A stretch of DNA of 64,000 nt from an uncultured Candidatus Melainabacteria bacterium (GCA_934754655.1 CAKVIC010000007.1:1-64000); one strand, 5' to 3'. Counted from the stretch's first letter, positions 1 to 8,819 are shown. The notes: generated by a model not told the origin, from the sequence alone. Numbers and translations are program-made.

Positions 1-183
1 TCAACAGTGCTTGAGAATTTGTTATCAACTCGTTCGACATTAAGGGATGCGGATGTTGCAAAGGTTTCGAGTGAATTGATAAGAAATCAAATTTTACAAC
101 AAGCATCAGCGACGTTGATGTCAACAAGTCGAAACCTGCGCTATGAAAACGTCATCGGCCTACTCCAAGGACTACGAAGGTAA
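1..183 (+). CDS. fliC: Flagellin, C-terminal end (partial, 5' end outside window)
   Basis: The window opens inside a forward reading frame of 60 codons ending in TAA at 181-183. The peptide contains STLRDADVAKVSSEL, then RNQILQQASATLM, and ends NVIGLLQGLRR. This is the typical conserved C-terminal helix of bacterial flagellin (the D0/D1 part that packs in the filament core; family pattern LRDADxA...NQILQQA). Flagellin is exported by the flagellar type III system, of which FlhA (15337-17445) is the export gate. The gene is convergent with the next gene, 6 bp away, with no obvious terminator between them. The family call is secure; copy number and regulation cannot be seen. Confidence 0.93.
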   Translation, partial: STVLENLLSTRSTLRDADVAKVSSELIRNQILQQASATLMSTSRNLRYENVIGLLQGLRR

Positions 184-189
184 AGAGAA

Positions 190-1473
190 TCACGCTTTAT
201 TATTAGTAAAATATTCTATCCATCTAATTAAATCTGAAATCTCATAAGGTTTTGGCAAATACAAATCAGCACCAGAATTTAACACGGCGGTTTTGTCCTG
301 TATTGTTGAAGTTACAAAAATTTTAGTATTTACAAAATTTACATTATTTTTCAATTTTTTACACAATTCCAAGCCCGAAAAATCATTCAGAGCGTCCAAA
401 ATTATTATAAAAGGTTGTTCCGGATTTTCTAAATCTAACTCTTCTACGATATTATATCCCTGAAGTTCTATCGTCGTTCTTAGTAATAAATACAAAGCTT
501 CGTCTGGTTCTTTTATGTAAATATTTTTATTTGATATATTATCAGCAATAGAATTTACTCCCGACAATTTAACCCTATCTATCGCATAATGAGAACCTAC
601 AGGAATTTTAGCAACTTTTTTCATATAATATAAGCGTTCCAACACACCAGCTAGCGATGTGTCCAATTTATTCGTTTCTAAAACTCCGCCAATAGTCAAT
701 GACACAAAATTCACACGCATGCCTGCTCTTGAATCATCATTAAGCAACATATATCCGCGCGTTACATCTTTTTGTGAGTAAAATTTTGGCGCAACAGTAT
801 CAAAGGCAAAAGTTAAAAACTCCGCAAGTTTTTCCACAGAATAAGAATCTGTTATAATTATAAATTCATTATAATTTAACTGTCCAACAAAATCATTTTC
901 ACTTATAGCAGATTTTACAATAGCCAAAAATGTCTGTACAATTTTATCACCTGCAAGTTCTGTATAAAAATTTTGATATTCTTTTAAATTATCAAGACCT
1001 ACTAACAAAATTGCACAATCTTTATTAGAATTCAACATTCTTTTAATAGTTTTTAAAGTCAATTTTTTGTTCGGTAAAAGTGTTTTATCATCAAGGCTTG
1101 TTTCCAACTCTCTCCTTATATGAGCTTTCACACGAGTTTTAAACTCTTCAATATTAACCGGCTCACTTATAAAATCATCAGCACCATGTTCAAGAGTGCT
1201 TATTCTATCATTTGTATCAGCAGATTTTGAAATTGCAATTATCACCGGACGAATATTGTAAGTCAAAGTTCTTATTTTTTGACAAAAATCCGACAAATTT
1301 TCTTCTATACTATCTGAAACAATAATAATATCTGGTTCTTGAGTTTGTATCTTTATCAAAGCATCTTTTAAACTTGTCGTAATTATAGTCGAAAGTTGCG
1401 GACTCTCAAGCGCTTTTTTATATTTTACAGGTAACTCTTTTCGTTTATCAATAATCAAGACATTTGCGAACAT
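190..1473 (-). CDS. REC - degenerate GGDEF-like - REC response regulator
   Basis: 427 residues. Residues 1-120 look like a receiver domain whose conserved beta-5 lysine is replaced by Glu104 (ISEP) and whose acceptor region reads VSD at 52-54, so phosphorylation there is doubtful. Residues 125-300 resemble a diguanylate cyclase fold, but the GGDEF signature is replaced by GQLNYNEF (197-204), so catalysis is unlikely. Residues 316-427 form a second receiver with Asp360 and the Lys408-Pro pair intact. It probably relays or senses phosphorylation rather than making c-di-GMP. The start overlaps the end of the upstream histidine kinase gene by 19 bp, indicating translational coupling and a likely cognate pair. 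The output is unknown. Confidence 0.8.
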   Translation of the reverse strand: MFANVLIIDKRKELPVKYKKALESPQLSTIITTSLKDALIKIQTQEPDIIIVSDSIEENLSDFCQKIRTLTYNIRPVIIAISKSADTNDRISTLEHGADDFISEPVNIEEFKTRVKAHIRRELETSLDDKTLLPNKKLTLKTIKRMLNSNKDCAILLVGLDNLKEYQNFYTELAGDKIVQTFLAIVKSAISENDFVGQLNYNEFIIITDSYSVEKLAEFLTFAFDTVAPKFYSQKDVTRGYMLLNDDSRAGMRVNFVSLTIGGVLETNKLDTSLAGVLERLYYMKKVAKIPVGSHYAIDRVKLSGVNSIADNISNKNIYIKEPDEALYLLLRTTIELQGYNIVEELDLENPEQPFIIILDALNDFSGLELCKKLKNNVNFVNTKIFVTSTIQDKTAVLNSGADLYLPKPYEISDLIRWIEYFTNNKA

Positions 1474-2165
1474 TTCATAACCTCTTCATCATTAAACAAC
1501 GGAAATTCTACTTTAAAAATAGTCCCTTCTTCTAATTTACTCTCAAATCCTATTTTACCGCCCAATTTTTCTGTAATTTGTTTTGTTATATATAAACCCA
1601 ATCCATTACCTTGAGTTTTGCTCGTCAAATGATTTTCTAATCTACAAAATTTTTGAAAAACTTTTGAAAAATCCTCTTCTTTAATTCCAACACCATAGTC
1701 TTTTACCGAAATTTGAACTTCATTTCCCTTTATCATTGTCATCACTACAACTTCTTTTTGAGAATACTTCAAAGCATTGTCAATTAAATTTGTCATAATT
1801 TGCTGAAACTTATCTTCATCAAGCCTTGCGACAGGTTCATTTTTATCCGGATTAAAAATAATTTTTCTATCTTTATATTGAGCTGAAATCATTGATATAA
1901 CTTTATTTATTACATCATTAATATTCACATGAGTCAGAACATTGTTATAAGCATCGATTTTTGATACTGATAAAATATTCTCGACAAGATGAATTAAACG
2001 ATTAGATTGCTCTTCTATAATTTTAATAAATTTTTTCTTATCATCATCGCTTATTTTTTCCCAAGAAGTCAACAAAGTTTGAGAAAACCCCCTTATACTT
2101 GTTAAAGGGGTTCTCATTTCATGCGAAACCGTCGATATAAATTCGTTTTGAGCAGAATTCTTCAT
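1455..2165 (-). CDS. Sensor-less soluble histidine kinase
   Basis: 236 residues made of only a HisKA domain (phospho-accepting His15 in SHEMRTPL) and a HATPase domain: N box (NLIDNALKYS), G1 (DYGVGIKEED), F box and G2 (GNGLGLYI). There is no membrane segment or input domain; the frame upstream of Met1 closes at a TGA within 9 codons, so the short N-terminus is real unless there is a frameshift. It is presumably a cytoplasmic autokinase controlled by a partner protein. It sits 20 bp after the PC4-like gene and overlaps the REC/GGDEF-like gene, so the three probably form an operon. Confidence 0.85.
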   Translation of the reverse strand: MKNSAQNEFISTVSHEMRTPLTSIRGFSQTLLTSWEKISDDDKKKFIKIIEEQSNRLIHLVENILSVSKIDAYNNVLTHVNINDVINKVISMISAQYKDRKIIFNPDKNEPVARLDEDKFQQIMTNLIDNALKYSQKEVVVMTMIKGNEVQISVKDYGVGIKEEDFSKVFQKFCRLENHLTSKTQGNGLGLYITKQITEKLGGKIGFESKLEEGTIFKVEFPLFNDEEVMKCSQMS

Positions 2166-2185
2166 ACAAAATTTCTCAACTCAAA

Positions 2186-2422
2186 TTATTCAGCATCAAA
2201 CATAAACTCTTTTTTAGCTTCTTCTATTGCGTCAGCTAAAATATCAAGTTGATCCGGCGCAAAAGTTACACCTTTTTTAGTTGGAAGCCATGTTGCACCT
2301 TCATCTGTAGTATAAAAAATTCTCAAATTGAAATAACTTTTACCTTTATACTCTGAAATAGAAATTTGTAATTGTTCTGTATCATTTCTCTCAATTGTTG
2401 CTAAAATTTTTGATTCTGCCAT
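2186..2422 (-). CDS. PC4/YdbC-type transcriptional coactivator p15 family protein
   Basis: 78 residues. The pattern KGKSYFNLRIFY...GATWLPTKKGVTF...LADAIEEAKKE matches the PC4 C-terminal fold (PF02229, bacterial YdbC-like): a beta-sheet followed by a helix that binds single-stranded nucleic acid as a dimer. The family can bind ssDNA and influence transcription; its role here is unknown. The start has a good Shine-Dalgarno sequence (aggaga on the reverse strand). It is the first gene of a probable operon with the histidine kinase and REC protein, which hints at regulatory linkage, though housekeeping co-transcription is also possible. Confidence 0.8.
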   Translation of the reverse strand: MAESKILATIERNDTEQLQISISEYKGKSYFNLRIFYTTDEGATWLPTKKGVTFAPDQLDILADAIEEAKKEFMFDAE

Positions 2423-2450
2423 TTTTCTCTCCTAAATTTTCATTAATTAT

Positions 2451-3116
2451 CTATCTATATGTTATTTTATACTTATCTGCGACAATTCTTGCTGCACAAC
2501 TTTTGCCATCGCCAATATTGTCCTTTGTGCAATCTGACGCTTTGCCATTTGGCACAACACGTCCATCATTCAAAATCTTTATTATAAAAACATCCTTGCC
2601 ATATTGGTTTGGTTTTTTGTTAAAACCATTCACATCAACTTTAATTGTCTTTATAACAGTATCCTTATTATCTTCTAACACATTTAATGAATTATCAACA
2701 AGTTTGATTGCCCATAACTCTGCAGGTATTTTATTAAACTTATAAGTACTCATTGAATTTGTATTAAGAGTTTCACAAGTAGAACTTTCATATTCACAAA
2801 CTTTATAACGTTCTTGTGTTTCAGGGGCAACTGCACCAATATATTTAGGCAAAATTCCACTTACAGGTGCCATAAAATTGTTCACATTTGAAGTTCCCAA
2901 GAGCGTTTCTGCTGAAGCTTCTGTCTCATCCGCATCATCTGTCATATAATTTGCAACACCAGTTTCTACTTGTTTTATTACCTTACCCAAAATTGAGGCT
3001 GTACGAGTTTTTTCAATATTATCTGATAACTGTGGTATACATAACGCCGAAATCACACCAACAATTCCAAGTGCAATAATTAATTCTGATAATGTAAACG
3101 CCTTCTTCATGCTCAT
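2451..3116 (-). CDS. Type IV pilin-like / pseudopilin protein
   Basis: 221 residues. The N-terminus MSMKKA-FTLSELIIALG is a class III (prepilin) leader followed by a long hydrophobic helix; the residue before the cleavage point is Ala rather than the usual Gly, and Glu+5 is present. The body is a periplasmic or extracellular globular domain with several cysteines (CEYESSTC, SDCTKDNIGDGKSC). The chosen start has GGAG 7 bp upstream. Such proteins are processed by a prepilin peptidase and enter type IV pilus-like or type II secretion-like fibres, but no assembly genes lie nearby. The gene is divergent from the hybrid kinase at 3209. Confidence 0.82.
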   Translation of the reverse strand: MSMKKAFTLSELIIALGIVGVISALCIPQLSDNIEKTRTASILGKVIKQVETGVANYMTDDADETEASAETLLGTSNVNNFMAPVSGILPKYIGAVAPETQERYKVCEYESSTCETLNTNSMSTYKFNKIPAELWAIKLVDNSLNVLEDNKDTVIKTIKVDVNGFNKKPNQYGKDVFIIKILNDGRVVPNGKASDCTKDNIGDGKSCAARIVADKYKITYR

Positions 3117-3208
3117 AAATTTTCTCCATTAGACATCAGATATTATATCACAATATTTATAAATGTTAATAATTTGTCTAATAAGAATGTTTAAGGTAAA
3201 ATTAAATT

Positions 3209-4765
3209 ATGAATAAGGGAAAGATAGTCGTAGTTGATGATGAAAAAATTGTAACCTCTGCTTTTACAACATTATTAAAAGTGGAAGGCTTTTCTGATGT
3301 TAATTCTTTTAACAGTCCCTGTGATGCCTTGGAGTTTTTAAAAAAGAATACTCCTGATATCGTTATATCAGATTTTTTAATGCCACAAATGAATGGATTA
3401 GAGTTTTTGGCTGAAGTAAAAAAGCTTTATCCAGAAGTAAGCCGAATTTTATTAACAGGTTATGCTGATAAAGAAAATGCCATCAGAGCTATCAACGAAA
3501 TTGGGCTTTACAGATATATTGAAAAGCCGTGGAATAACGATGATTTAATCATCAATATCAAAAACGGAATTGAAAGAAGCTATTTATTAAAACAATTAAG
3601 ACAAAAAATCTCTGAATTAGAAGTAGCCAAAAAAGAATTAGAAAAATATTCGCATAATTTAGAGCTATTAGTTGAAGAACGCACTACTGACTTAAGACAA
3701 TCTAACGCTAAATTAGAAGGCATTGTTAACTATTGCGCTGACGGAATCATAATTTTAGACCAAGATGGAATAATTGAACAAGTAAATCCGGCATGTGAAA
3801 ATATGATTGGCTTAGTTAGCAACAAAATTATTGGCGCATCAATTGATGATTTTGTTTTTAATAAAAAAACTTTTATTCCAAAAGAGCTTAATACTGCTGA
3901 ATCAAACGAAGTTTTTCTTAGAGATTTTTACATAAAAAATCCATTAAGCAACAACATTATCCCTGTAGAAATAAGTTTTGCAAGAATTAACCCAGATGAA
4001 GAGTTTAAAAGGTTTGTCGGAGTTATTCGCGATATAACAGAACAGAAAAAAGCTGATAAATTACGTGATGATTTTATTGCAACACTTACGCACGATTTAA
4101 GAACACCGCTTTTAGCAGCAATTCAAACTTTAAATTTCTTCTTGGATGGTGCGCTTGGCGAAATTGATGAAAAACAAAAACTCATTCTTTCAACAATGAA
4201 AAAAAGCAATGAAGATTTATTGGGGCTTGTAAATGCCTTGCTTGAAGTTTGCAGATATGATGCAGAAAAGTTAGTTTTAAATAAAACTCATTTTAACATA
4301 TATGAATTAACACAAATGGTCTATGACGAACTTTTACCACTCGCCCATAACAAAAATATTGATTTTCAAATAGAATGTCTTGACAAAAATGTTAGTATTT
4401 ATGCCGATAAAAACGAATTGCGACGCGTTATTTGTAACCTTTGCGGAAATGCGATTAATTACACTAACGAGGGCGGTTGGGTCAAAATTTTAATAAAAAC
4501 CGAAAACAAAGATTTGATATTTTCAGTTGCTGATAATGGTTGTGGCATTCCGAACGAAGATATTCCAAACATGTTCAGACGATTTTCTCAAGGAACTGGC
4601 AAAAAACGCTCTGCCGGAACCGGATTAGGACTTTATTTATCAAGGCAAATTATTGAATCACACAATGGTAAAATTTGGCTAGAAAGCAAATTAAATAGAG
4701 GAAGTGAATTTTCATTCTTGCTAACAGATTCTGTTGATAGTATGGCTGAAATTGCAAAATCTTAA
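3209..4765 (+). CDS. REC-PAS-histidine kinase hybrid
   Basis: 518 residues, no membrane segments. Receiver at 1-120 (Asp55 in SDFLMPQMNG, Lys106 in EKPW, a sequence style typical of RpfG-like receivers), predicted coiled coil about 125-168, PAS domain about 170-280 ending in the usual VIRDITEQKKA linker, HisKA with His295 (THDLRTPL), and a HATPase domain to the end (NLCGNAINYT, DNGCGIP, GTGLGLYLS). It accepts a phosphoryl signal from another kinase, may sense a ligand or redox state through PAS, and should phosphorylate a partner. The NarL-type regulator 69 bp downstream is the likely partner. Confidence 0.9.
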   Translation: MNKGKIVVVDDEKIVTSAFTTLLKVEGFSDVNSFNSPCDALEFLKKNTPDIVISDFLMPQMNGLEFLAEVKKLYPEVSRILLTGYADKENAIRAINEIGLYRYIEKPWNNDDLIINIKNGIERSYLLKQLRQKISELEVAKKELEKYSHNLELLVEERTTDLRQSNAKLEGIVNYCADGIIILDQDGIIEQVNPACENMIGLVSNKIIGASIDDFVFNKKTFIPKELNTAESNEVFLRDFYIKNPLSNNIIPVEISFARINPDEEFKRFVGVIRDITEQKKADKLRDDFIATLTHDLRTPLLAAIQTLNFFLDGALGEIDEKQKLILSTMKKSNEDLLGLVNALLEVCRYDAEKLVLNKTHFNIYELTQMVYDELLPLAHNKNIDFQIECLDKNVSIYADKNELRRVICNLCGNAINYTNEGGWVKILIKTENKDLIFSVADNGCGIPNEDIPNMFRRFSQGTGKKRSAGTGLGLYLSRQIIESHNGKIWLESKLNRGSEFSFLLTDSVDSMAEIAKS

Positions 4766-4834
4766 AAATCAAAAGGGAAAGAAAATATAAAAAATAATCA
4801 GAGGAGTAAAGAGGCAAAGGGGTAAAGGAGTAAA

Positions 4835-5497
4835 ATGATAGATGTACTTTTAGTTGAAGATCATGAACTTTTTAGAATGGGATTATCAATGCTTCTTAGC
4901 AAAGAAGAAAGCATAAACCTTGTAGCTGAAGCAGCCGATGGACTTGATGGAGTAAAAAAAGCTCGCGATTTCGAACCTAACGTTATCCTCATGGATATCG
5001 GACTCCCTGATATGGATGGAATTGAAGCAACCCAAAGAATTAAAGATTTTTTACCGGATTCTAAAGTTTTAATCATAACCTCTAGAAATACTGAATCTGA
5101 CGTTTTTGAAGCATTTAAAGCTGGAGCAGATGGCTACATTATGAAAGGAGCTTCTCCAGAGCAAACAATTACAGCAATAAAATCAGTTTATGAAGGTGTA
5201 GGCTGGATTGATCCTGCAATTGCGAAATTGGTTTTTTCAGCTTTAAGAAACCCTCGAGAAAATTTAAGCACCGTTAATTCGACGATTAATTCCAATAAAA
5301 ACAATTACGGACTTACTGATAGAGAACTTGATGTATTAGCATTAATGGTCGAAGGACTTTCTAACCCACAAATTGCCGAAAAACTTTTTATTACAAGAGC
5401 AACTGCCAAAGCACATGTTCACAGTATTTTACAAAAACTATGCGCTTCAACAAGAACTCAAGCTACAGTTGTTGCAATGAAAGAGGGGTTAGTTTAA
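4835..5497 (+). CDS. NarL/FixJ-family response regulator
   Basis: 220 residues: receiver domain with Asp54 (LMDIGLPDMDG) and the conserved AGADGYIMKG region, then a LuxR-type helix-turn-helix at about 155-215 (LTDRELDVLALMVEGLSN, KAHVHSILQKL). It binds DNA as a phosphorylated dimer. The leader just before the start is a purine-rich run with several GGAG/GGGG units (4800-4834). It follows the hybrid kinase and its stop overlaps the next start, so it is part of an operon. The targets are unknown. Confidence 0.92.
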   Translation: MIDVLLVEDHELFRMGLSMLLSKEESINLVAEAADGLDGVKKARDFEPNVILMDIGLPDMDGIEATQRIKDFLPDSKVLIITSRNTESDVFEAFKAGADGYIMKGASPEQTITAIKSVYEGVGWIDPAIAKLVFSALRNPRENLSTVNSTINSNKNNYGLTDRELDVLALMVEGLSNPQIAEKLFITRATAKAHVHSILQKLCASTRTQATVVAMKEGLV

Positions 5498-6741
5498 TGT
5501 TAAGTACCTTTGCAGGCATGGTCATGGCTTTCAAAGTTCATGTTAACCAAATGAAATACCCAATTATGAAAAAACGCGATAGCGGCGTGGCTGAATGTAT
5601 TTATCGAAATGAAATTGAAAAAGTCGATGAAATCGAAAAATACGAAAAAAGTAATATGCCTGAATCTGGCTACATGACACGCGAAGAATACGAATTAAAA
5701 TCTCGCGCGAAATCAAAAAAAGAATTACAAGAAGAAGTCAAAAAGCCAAACATACCAAAAGATTCAAACATGGTTTATGTTCCGCAAAAAACATTTAAAC
5801 TTGTAAAATATAATGACCCAATTGGCAGTCCAGAACTAACTTTACCAAGAAAACTTAATTTTGATAGACAAATTAATGCTCAAGGAATAATTTCAGGAGA
5901 TAAGACAATCATGGTATATCCTGCAGTTTATTATTATGCACAAACCGATTGCACATCTTGTGATTTATTTATGATAAAGCTTGATCCATCGCTTAAAGAT
6001 ACAGAAAAAGTAATGAAAGCAAATATTGTTCAAAAAGAAGAAAAGCCATTACTTTCAACTTCGAAAGATATTGATGAAAAATATATATTTAGAACTTTAA
6101 CCCCAATAGATTTTTCAAGTGATAACAAAAGACTTGTAATAAAAGAAAAAACCGGACATCGTCATGATGGTATTTGGAAAACTGAATTATGGGTTTATGA
6201 CTTTGAAACAAAAGAAAGCCGTTGCTTACCGCAAATTCGCGATGCAATAATTGAATACTGGGCACAAAATGAAGGTATTGATTTTGATGAAAAGCGCTGG
6301 GATATATATCCAATGGGCTTTGATGCAAACGATGATAATAGAATTATAGTTTGTGCATACGCATACACAGGAGAAGTACCAAAATTTTTAGGAACTTGGA
6401 GTATTGATGTTAAGGGAGAAAATTCAAAGCTGGAAACTTTAGATGGATATTCATTCCCTGTTTCCGTAATCGGCTATAGACTTGTTGAGGATTCCGTAAA
6501 AGATATAACAGAAGTTGAATTTGAAGCAAAGCAAGCTAAAAAACTTGAAAAAGCTGAAGATAAAAAAGTTAAAGAGGCTGAAAAATACGAAAAAAAAGTT
6601 CGAAAACTTGAGCATCAAAGAAAACTACAACAAATGGATATGGAAACATTATATAAAATTCAACAACGAAAACAAGATTTAAAACAATTACAAAAAAATA
6701 ATTCGAAAAATCCAAAAGAAAGTGTAACAGGAATACAATAA
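5497..6741 (+). CDS. Hypothetical protein with possible propeller-like core and charged coiled-coil tail
   Basis: 414 residues from the ATG at 5497, chosen because it overlaps the regulator stop (TAATG) and has AGAGGGG upstream; the frame is open further 5' but only inside the regulator gene. No family is recognised. The middle (about 190-330) has segments such as TPIDFSSDNKRLVIKE and TELWVYDFETKES that resemble blades of a TolB/WD-type beta propeller. The last 90 residues are very rich in Lys, Glu and Gln and probably form a long helix. There is no signal peptide. It is the third gene of the kinase-regulator operon and could be its sensor or output, but this is inference. Confidence 0.6.
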   Translation: MLSTFAGMVMAFKVHVNQMKYPIMKKRDSGVAECIYRNEIEKVDEIEKYEKSNMPESGYMTREEYELKSRAKSKKELQEEVKKPNIPKDSNMVYVPQKTFKLVKYNDPIGSPELTLPRKLNFDRQINAQGIISGDKTIMVYPAVYYYAQTDCTSCDLFMIKLDPSLKDTEKVMKANIVQKEEKPLLSTSKDIDEKYIFRTLTPIDFSSDNKRLVIKEKTGHRHDGIWKTELWVYDFETKESRCLPQIRDAIIEYWAQNEGIDFDEKRWDIYPMGFDANDDNRIIVCAYAYTGEVPKFLGTWSIDVKGENSKLETLDGYSFPVSVIGYRLVEDSVKDITEVEFEAKQAKKLEKAEDKKVKEAEKYEKKVRKLEHQRKLQQMDMETLYKIQQRKQDLKQLQKNNSKNPKESVTGIQ

Positions 6742-7604
6742 TGAAAATTGAAAACAAAAAAGACAGTTTTTACGGATTTTTGTTTGTATTGCCTGCTCTT
6801 TTAGGTACACTCATTTTCATTGTAATACCAATATTTGTATCATTTGCATTAAGTTTCACCGATTGGGATTTATTAAACGAAATAACATTTGTTGGACTTA
6901 ACAATTACAGAACAATTTTCACACAAGAAGTTTTTTCCAAAATTCTTATTAACACTCTTGTATACGCAATTTCTACTACATTTTTTGCAGTTTTAATACC
7001 TTTATTTATTGCAGAAATTTTAAATACAAAACTACGTGGAGCTGAAATTTTTAAAACGATTTATTTTATTCCGTTTATAACACCGGCTGTTGTTATCGCT
7101 ATTGTTTGGGGGTGGATTTTTGACCCAAATATAGGGCTTATAAATTCATTATTTAAAACCTCACTCACATGGCTTTTTGATACAAAATTAGCAATGCCTG
7201 TTTTAATTTTTGTATCCGTTTGGAAATTAATCGGCTACAATGTTGTCTTATTTTTAACAGGATTTTCAACGATAAATAATGATTTGTATGAAGCCTCAAA
7301 AATTGATGGAGCAAATTACTTTCAAACATTTAAAAATATTACTCTACCATTATTAAAGCCTACAATATACTTTGTAACTCTTGTTACCGCAATTTCTTCA
7401 TTTCAAGTATTTGATTTGATATATGTTATGACATCTGGCGGACCAATGGATTCAACGAACGTGATTGTTTATTCTATATATAAATACGCTTTTGAATATT
7501 TTGATATCGGAAAATCTTGTGCTTTAGCTTATATTTTATTTTTCATAATTTTAATTCTGGCAATTTTGCAAAAGAAATTAACAAAAACTAAAGAAATCAA
7601 TTAA
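6741..7604 (+). CDS. ABC transporter permease, MalF/UgpA (sugar) type
   Basis: 287 residues with six predicted transmembrane helices and the cytoplasmic EAA loop (EASKIDGANYFQTFKNI, then LPLLKP) that contacts the ATPase. The family imports sugars or glycerol-3-phosphate together with a second permease, a binding protein and an ATPase. None of these partners lies in the window, so the substrate cannot be assigned and the permease is an orphan here. The start overlaps the previous stop by 1 bp, placing it in the same operon as the two-component genes. It is convergent with the next gene. Confidence 0.85.
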   Translation: MKIENKKDSFYGFLFVLPALLGTLIFIVIPIFVSFALSFTDWDLLNEITFVGLNNYRTIFTQEVFSKILINTLVYAISTTFFAVLIPLFIAEILNTKLRGAEIFKTIYFIPFITPAVVIAIVWGWIFDPNIGLINSLFKTSLTWLFDTKLAMPVLIFVSVWKLIGYNVVLFLTGFSTINNDLYEASKIDGANYFQTFKNITLPLLKPTIYFVTLVTAISSFQVFDLIYVMTSGGPMDSTNVIVYSIYKYAFEYFDIGKSCALAYILFFIILILAILQKKLTKTKEIN

Positions 7605-7609
7605 TAAAC

Positions 7610-8170
7610 CTAAAGTTCAAAATATTCAGATTTGTCCAATGTTCTATCTCCACGATAGTATGTATTATAGTATTTTGCACGCTTAATAATTTCATACCAT
7701 TGAGTATAATTCTTTTTGAAATCAAATTTATCGCGATTTACATAATGTAGAGAAATAATTCCATTATGCGCCCTTGTAACTCTAAAGAATTCGCATTGCG
7801 CTTTAATATGTTTGTAATTATCAGTACATCGAGTTGCTATAGCATCATTATCATCAAGTTTTAAGTATTTATATCTAGAAGTAGGGTTGGCTTTCTCCAT
7901 TAAAGCTAAATTATTTGCAATAAAAACATTAACTGGATAAGCAGATTCATTATATGAATGTACAAAAATTGAACGTGTCCAATTTTCGCGAGTCTCATTT
8001 TTAGGTAAATACTGCAATAACGCCTCATCACCATATTTTTTGTAAAACGTCCTTAACCAAAGTTCGCCATCAGGGTATTTTATTATCACGGTTTCATAAG
8101 CAAAAACTAAAACCGTTGAAAAAATAAAAACTAATAACAACATAAAATTAAATAAAAGGGCTTTTTTCAT
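7610..8170 (-). CDS. Secreted hypothetical protein
   Basis: 186 residues from the ATG at 8170, preferred over an in-frame ATG at 8194 because AAAGGAG lies 8-9 bp upstream. The N-terminus MKKALLFNFMLLLVFIFST is a signal peptide or membrane anchor. The mature part has many aromatic residues (YPDGELWLRTFYKKYGDEALL, YNTYYRGDR) and no recognised family. Its start overlaps the nif3 end by 23 bp, so it is the last gene of a coaBC-nif3 transcription unit. The function is unknown. Confidence 0.65.
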   Translation of the reverse strand: MKKALLFNFMLLLVFIFSTVLVFAYETVIIKYPDGELWLRTFYKKYGDEALLQYLPKNETRENWTRSIFVHSYNESAYPVNVFIANNLALMEKANPTSRYKYLKLDDNDAIATRCTDNYKHIKAQCEFFRVTRAHNGIISLHYVNRDKFDFKKNYTQWYEIIKRAKYYNTYYRGDRTLDKSEYFEL

Positions 8171-8819
8171 TTGCAAAAACTCCTTTTTCACCAACTTGAG
8201 TCAACTCTTTTAATAAATTAACTGCAAATATCTCACTTTCAAAATGACCAATGTCAAAAACGACTTTGTCTGAATCTATTGCTGTATGAAATTTTACATC
8301 ACCAGTTACAAACGCATCACATTCCGTGTTATTAATAAATTCACTGCCAGAGCCGGCGCAAAAACCGACTGATTTAACGGTTTTTGCGCCGTTATTATTT
8401 ATATACCTTAACTTTGGTGAAATTTTTAAAAGCATTTGTTTCAATTTATCAACATCAATCCCAGATTCAAATTCTACAACCCTAACGAAATCATTATAAA
8501 CTTTTCCTTCAAAATTTAACTCTTTTAAAATTAAATCTGTTGTTCCGCCAATTGCTTTATCTAAATTTGTATGCGCACAATACATATTAATTTTAGAATA
8601 CTCAAACGGAACATAAAATAACGGATGATGTGATATTATCATGTCACATCCTTGCTCAATTGCTTGTTTTACAATATCTTTAGTAATCGTTAAAGCAAAC
8701 ATAATTTTTTCAACATTTTTAGATGTGTAATCAACAATCCATCCACTTGAATCCCATTTTTCTTGTGTTTCAAGTGGTGCAAAAGCTTCAATTCTTTTTA
8801 CAATATCATATTTATTCAA
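8148..8819 (-). CDS. Nif3-like dinuclear metal centre protein (YbgI/YqfO family), TTG start
   Basis: 223 residues from a TTG start at 8819. The start is chosen because GGAGAAGG lies at a proper distance upstream and the homologous N-terminus (NKYDIVKRIEAFAPLETQEKW) begins there; the next upstream ATG would extend 51 bp deeper into coaBC. Metal ligands are seen in ISHHPL, CAHTNLD and the C-terminal IGHFESE. Members form hexameric toroids with two metal ions per subunit; the enzymatic role is uncertain in the family. It overlaps coaBC by 8 bp. The coding sequence holds a 14-bp perfect inverted repeat at 8354-8391. Confidence 0.88.
   Translation of the reverse strand: MNKYDIVKRIEAFAPLETQEKWDSSGWIVDYTSKNVEKIMFALTITKDIVKQAIEQGCDMIISHHPLFYVPFEYSKINMYCAHTNLDKAIGGTTDLILKELNFEGKVYNDFVRVVEFESGIDVDKLKQMLLKISPKLRYINNNGAKTVKSVGFCAGSGSEFINNTECDAFVTGDVKFHTAIDSDKVVFDIGHFESEIFAVNLLKELTQVGEKGVFANEKSPFI
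8354..8391. repeat. Perfect 14-bp inverted repeat inside nif3 (GGCGCAAAAA arm)
   Basis: Left arm CGGCGCAAAAACCG (8354-8367), 10-base loop, right arm CGGTTTTTGCGCCG (8378-8391). The core GGCGCAAAAA recurs in intergenic hairpins at 40392-40417 and 48319-48372. Here it lies wholly within a conserved part of nif3 (GAKTVKSVGFCAGSG) without disturbing the family alignment. Confidence 0.85.
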
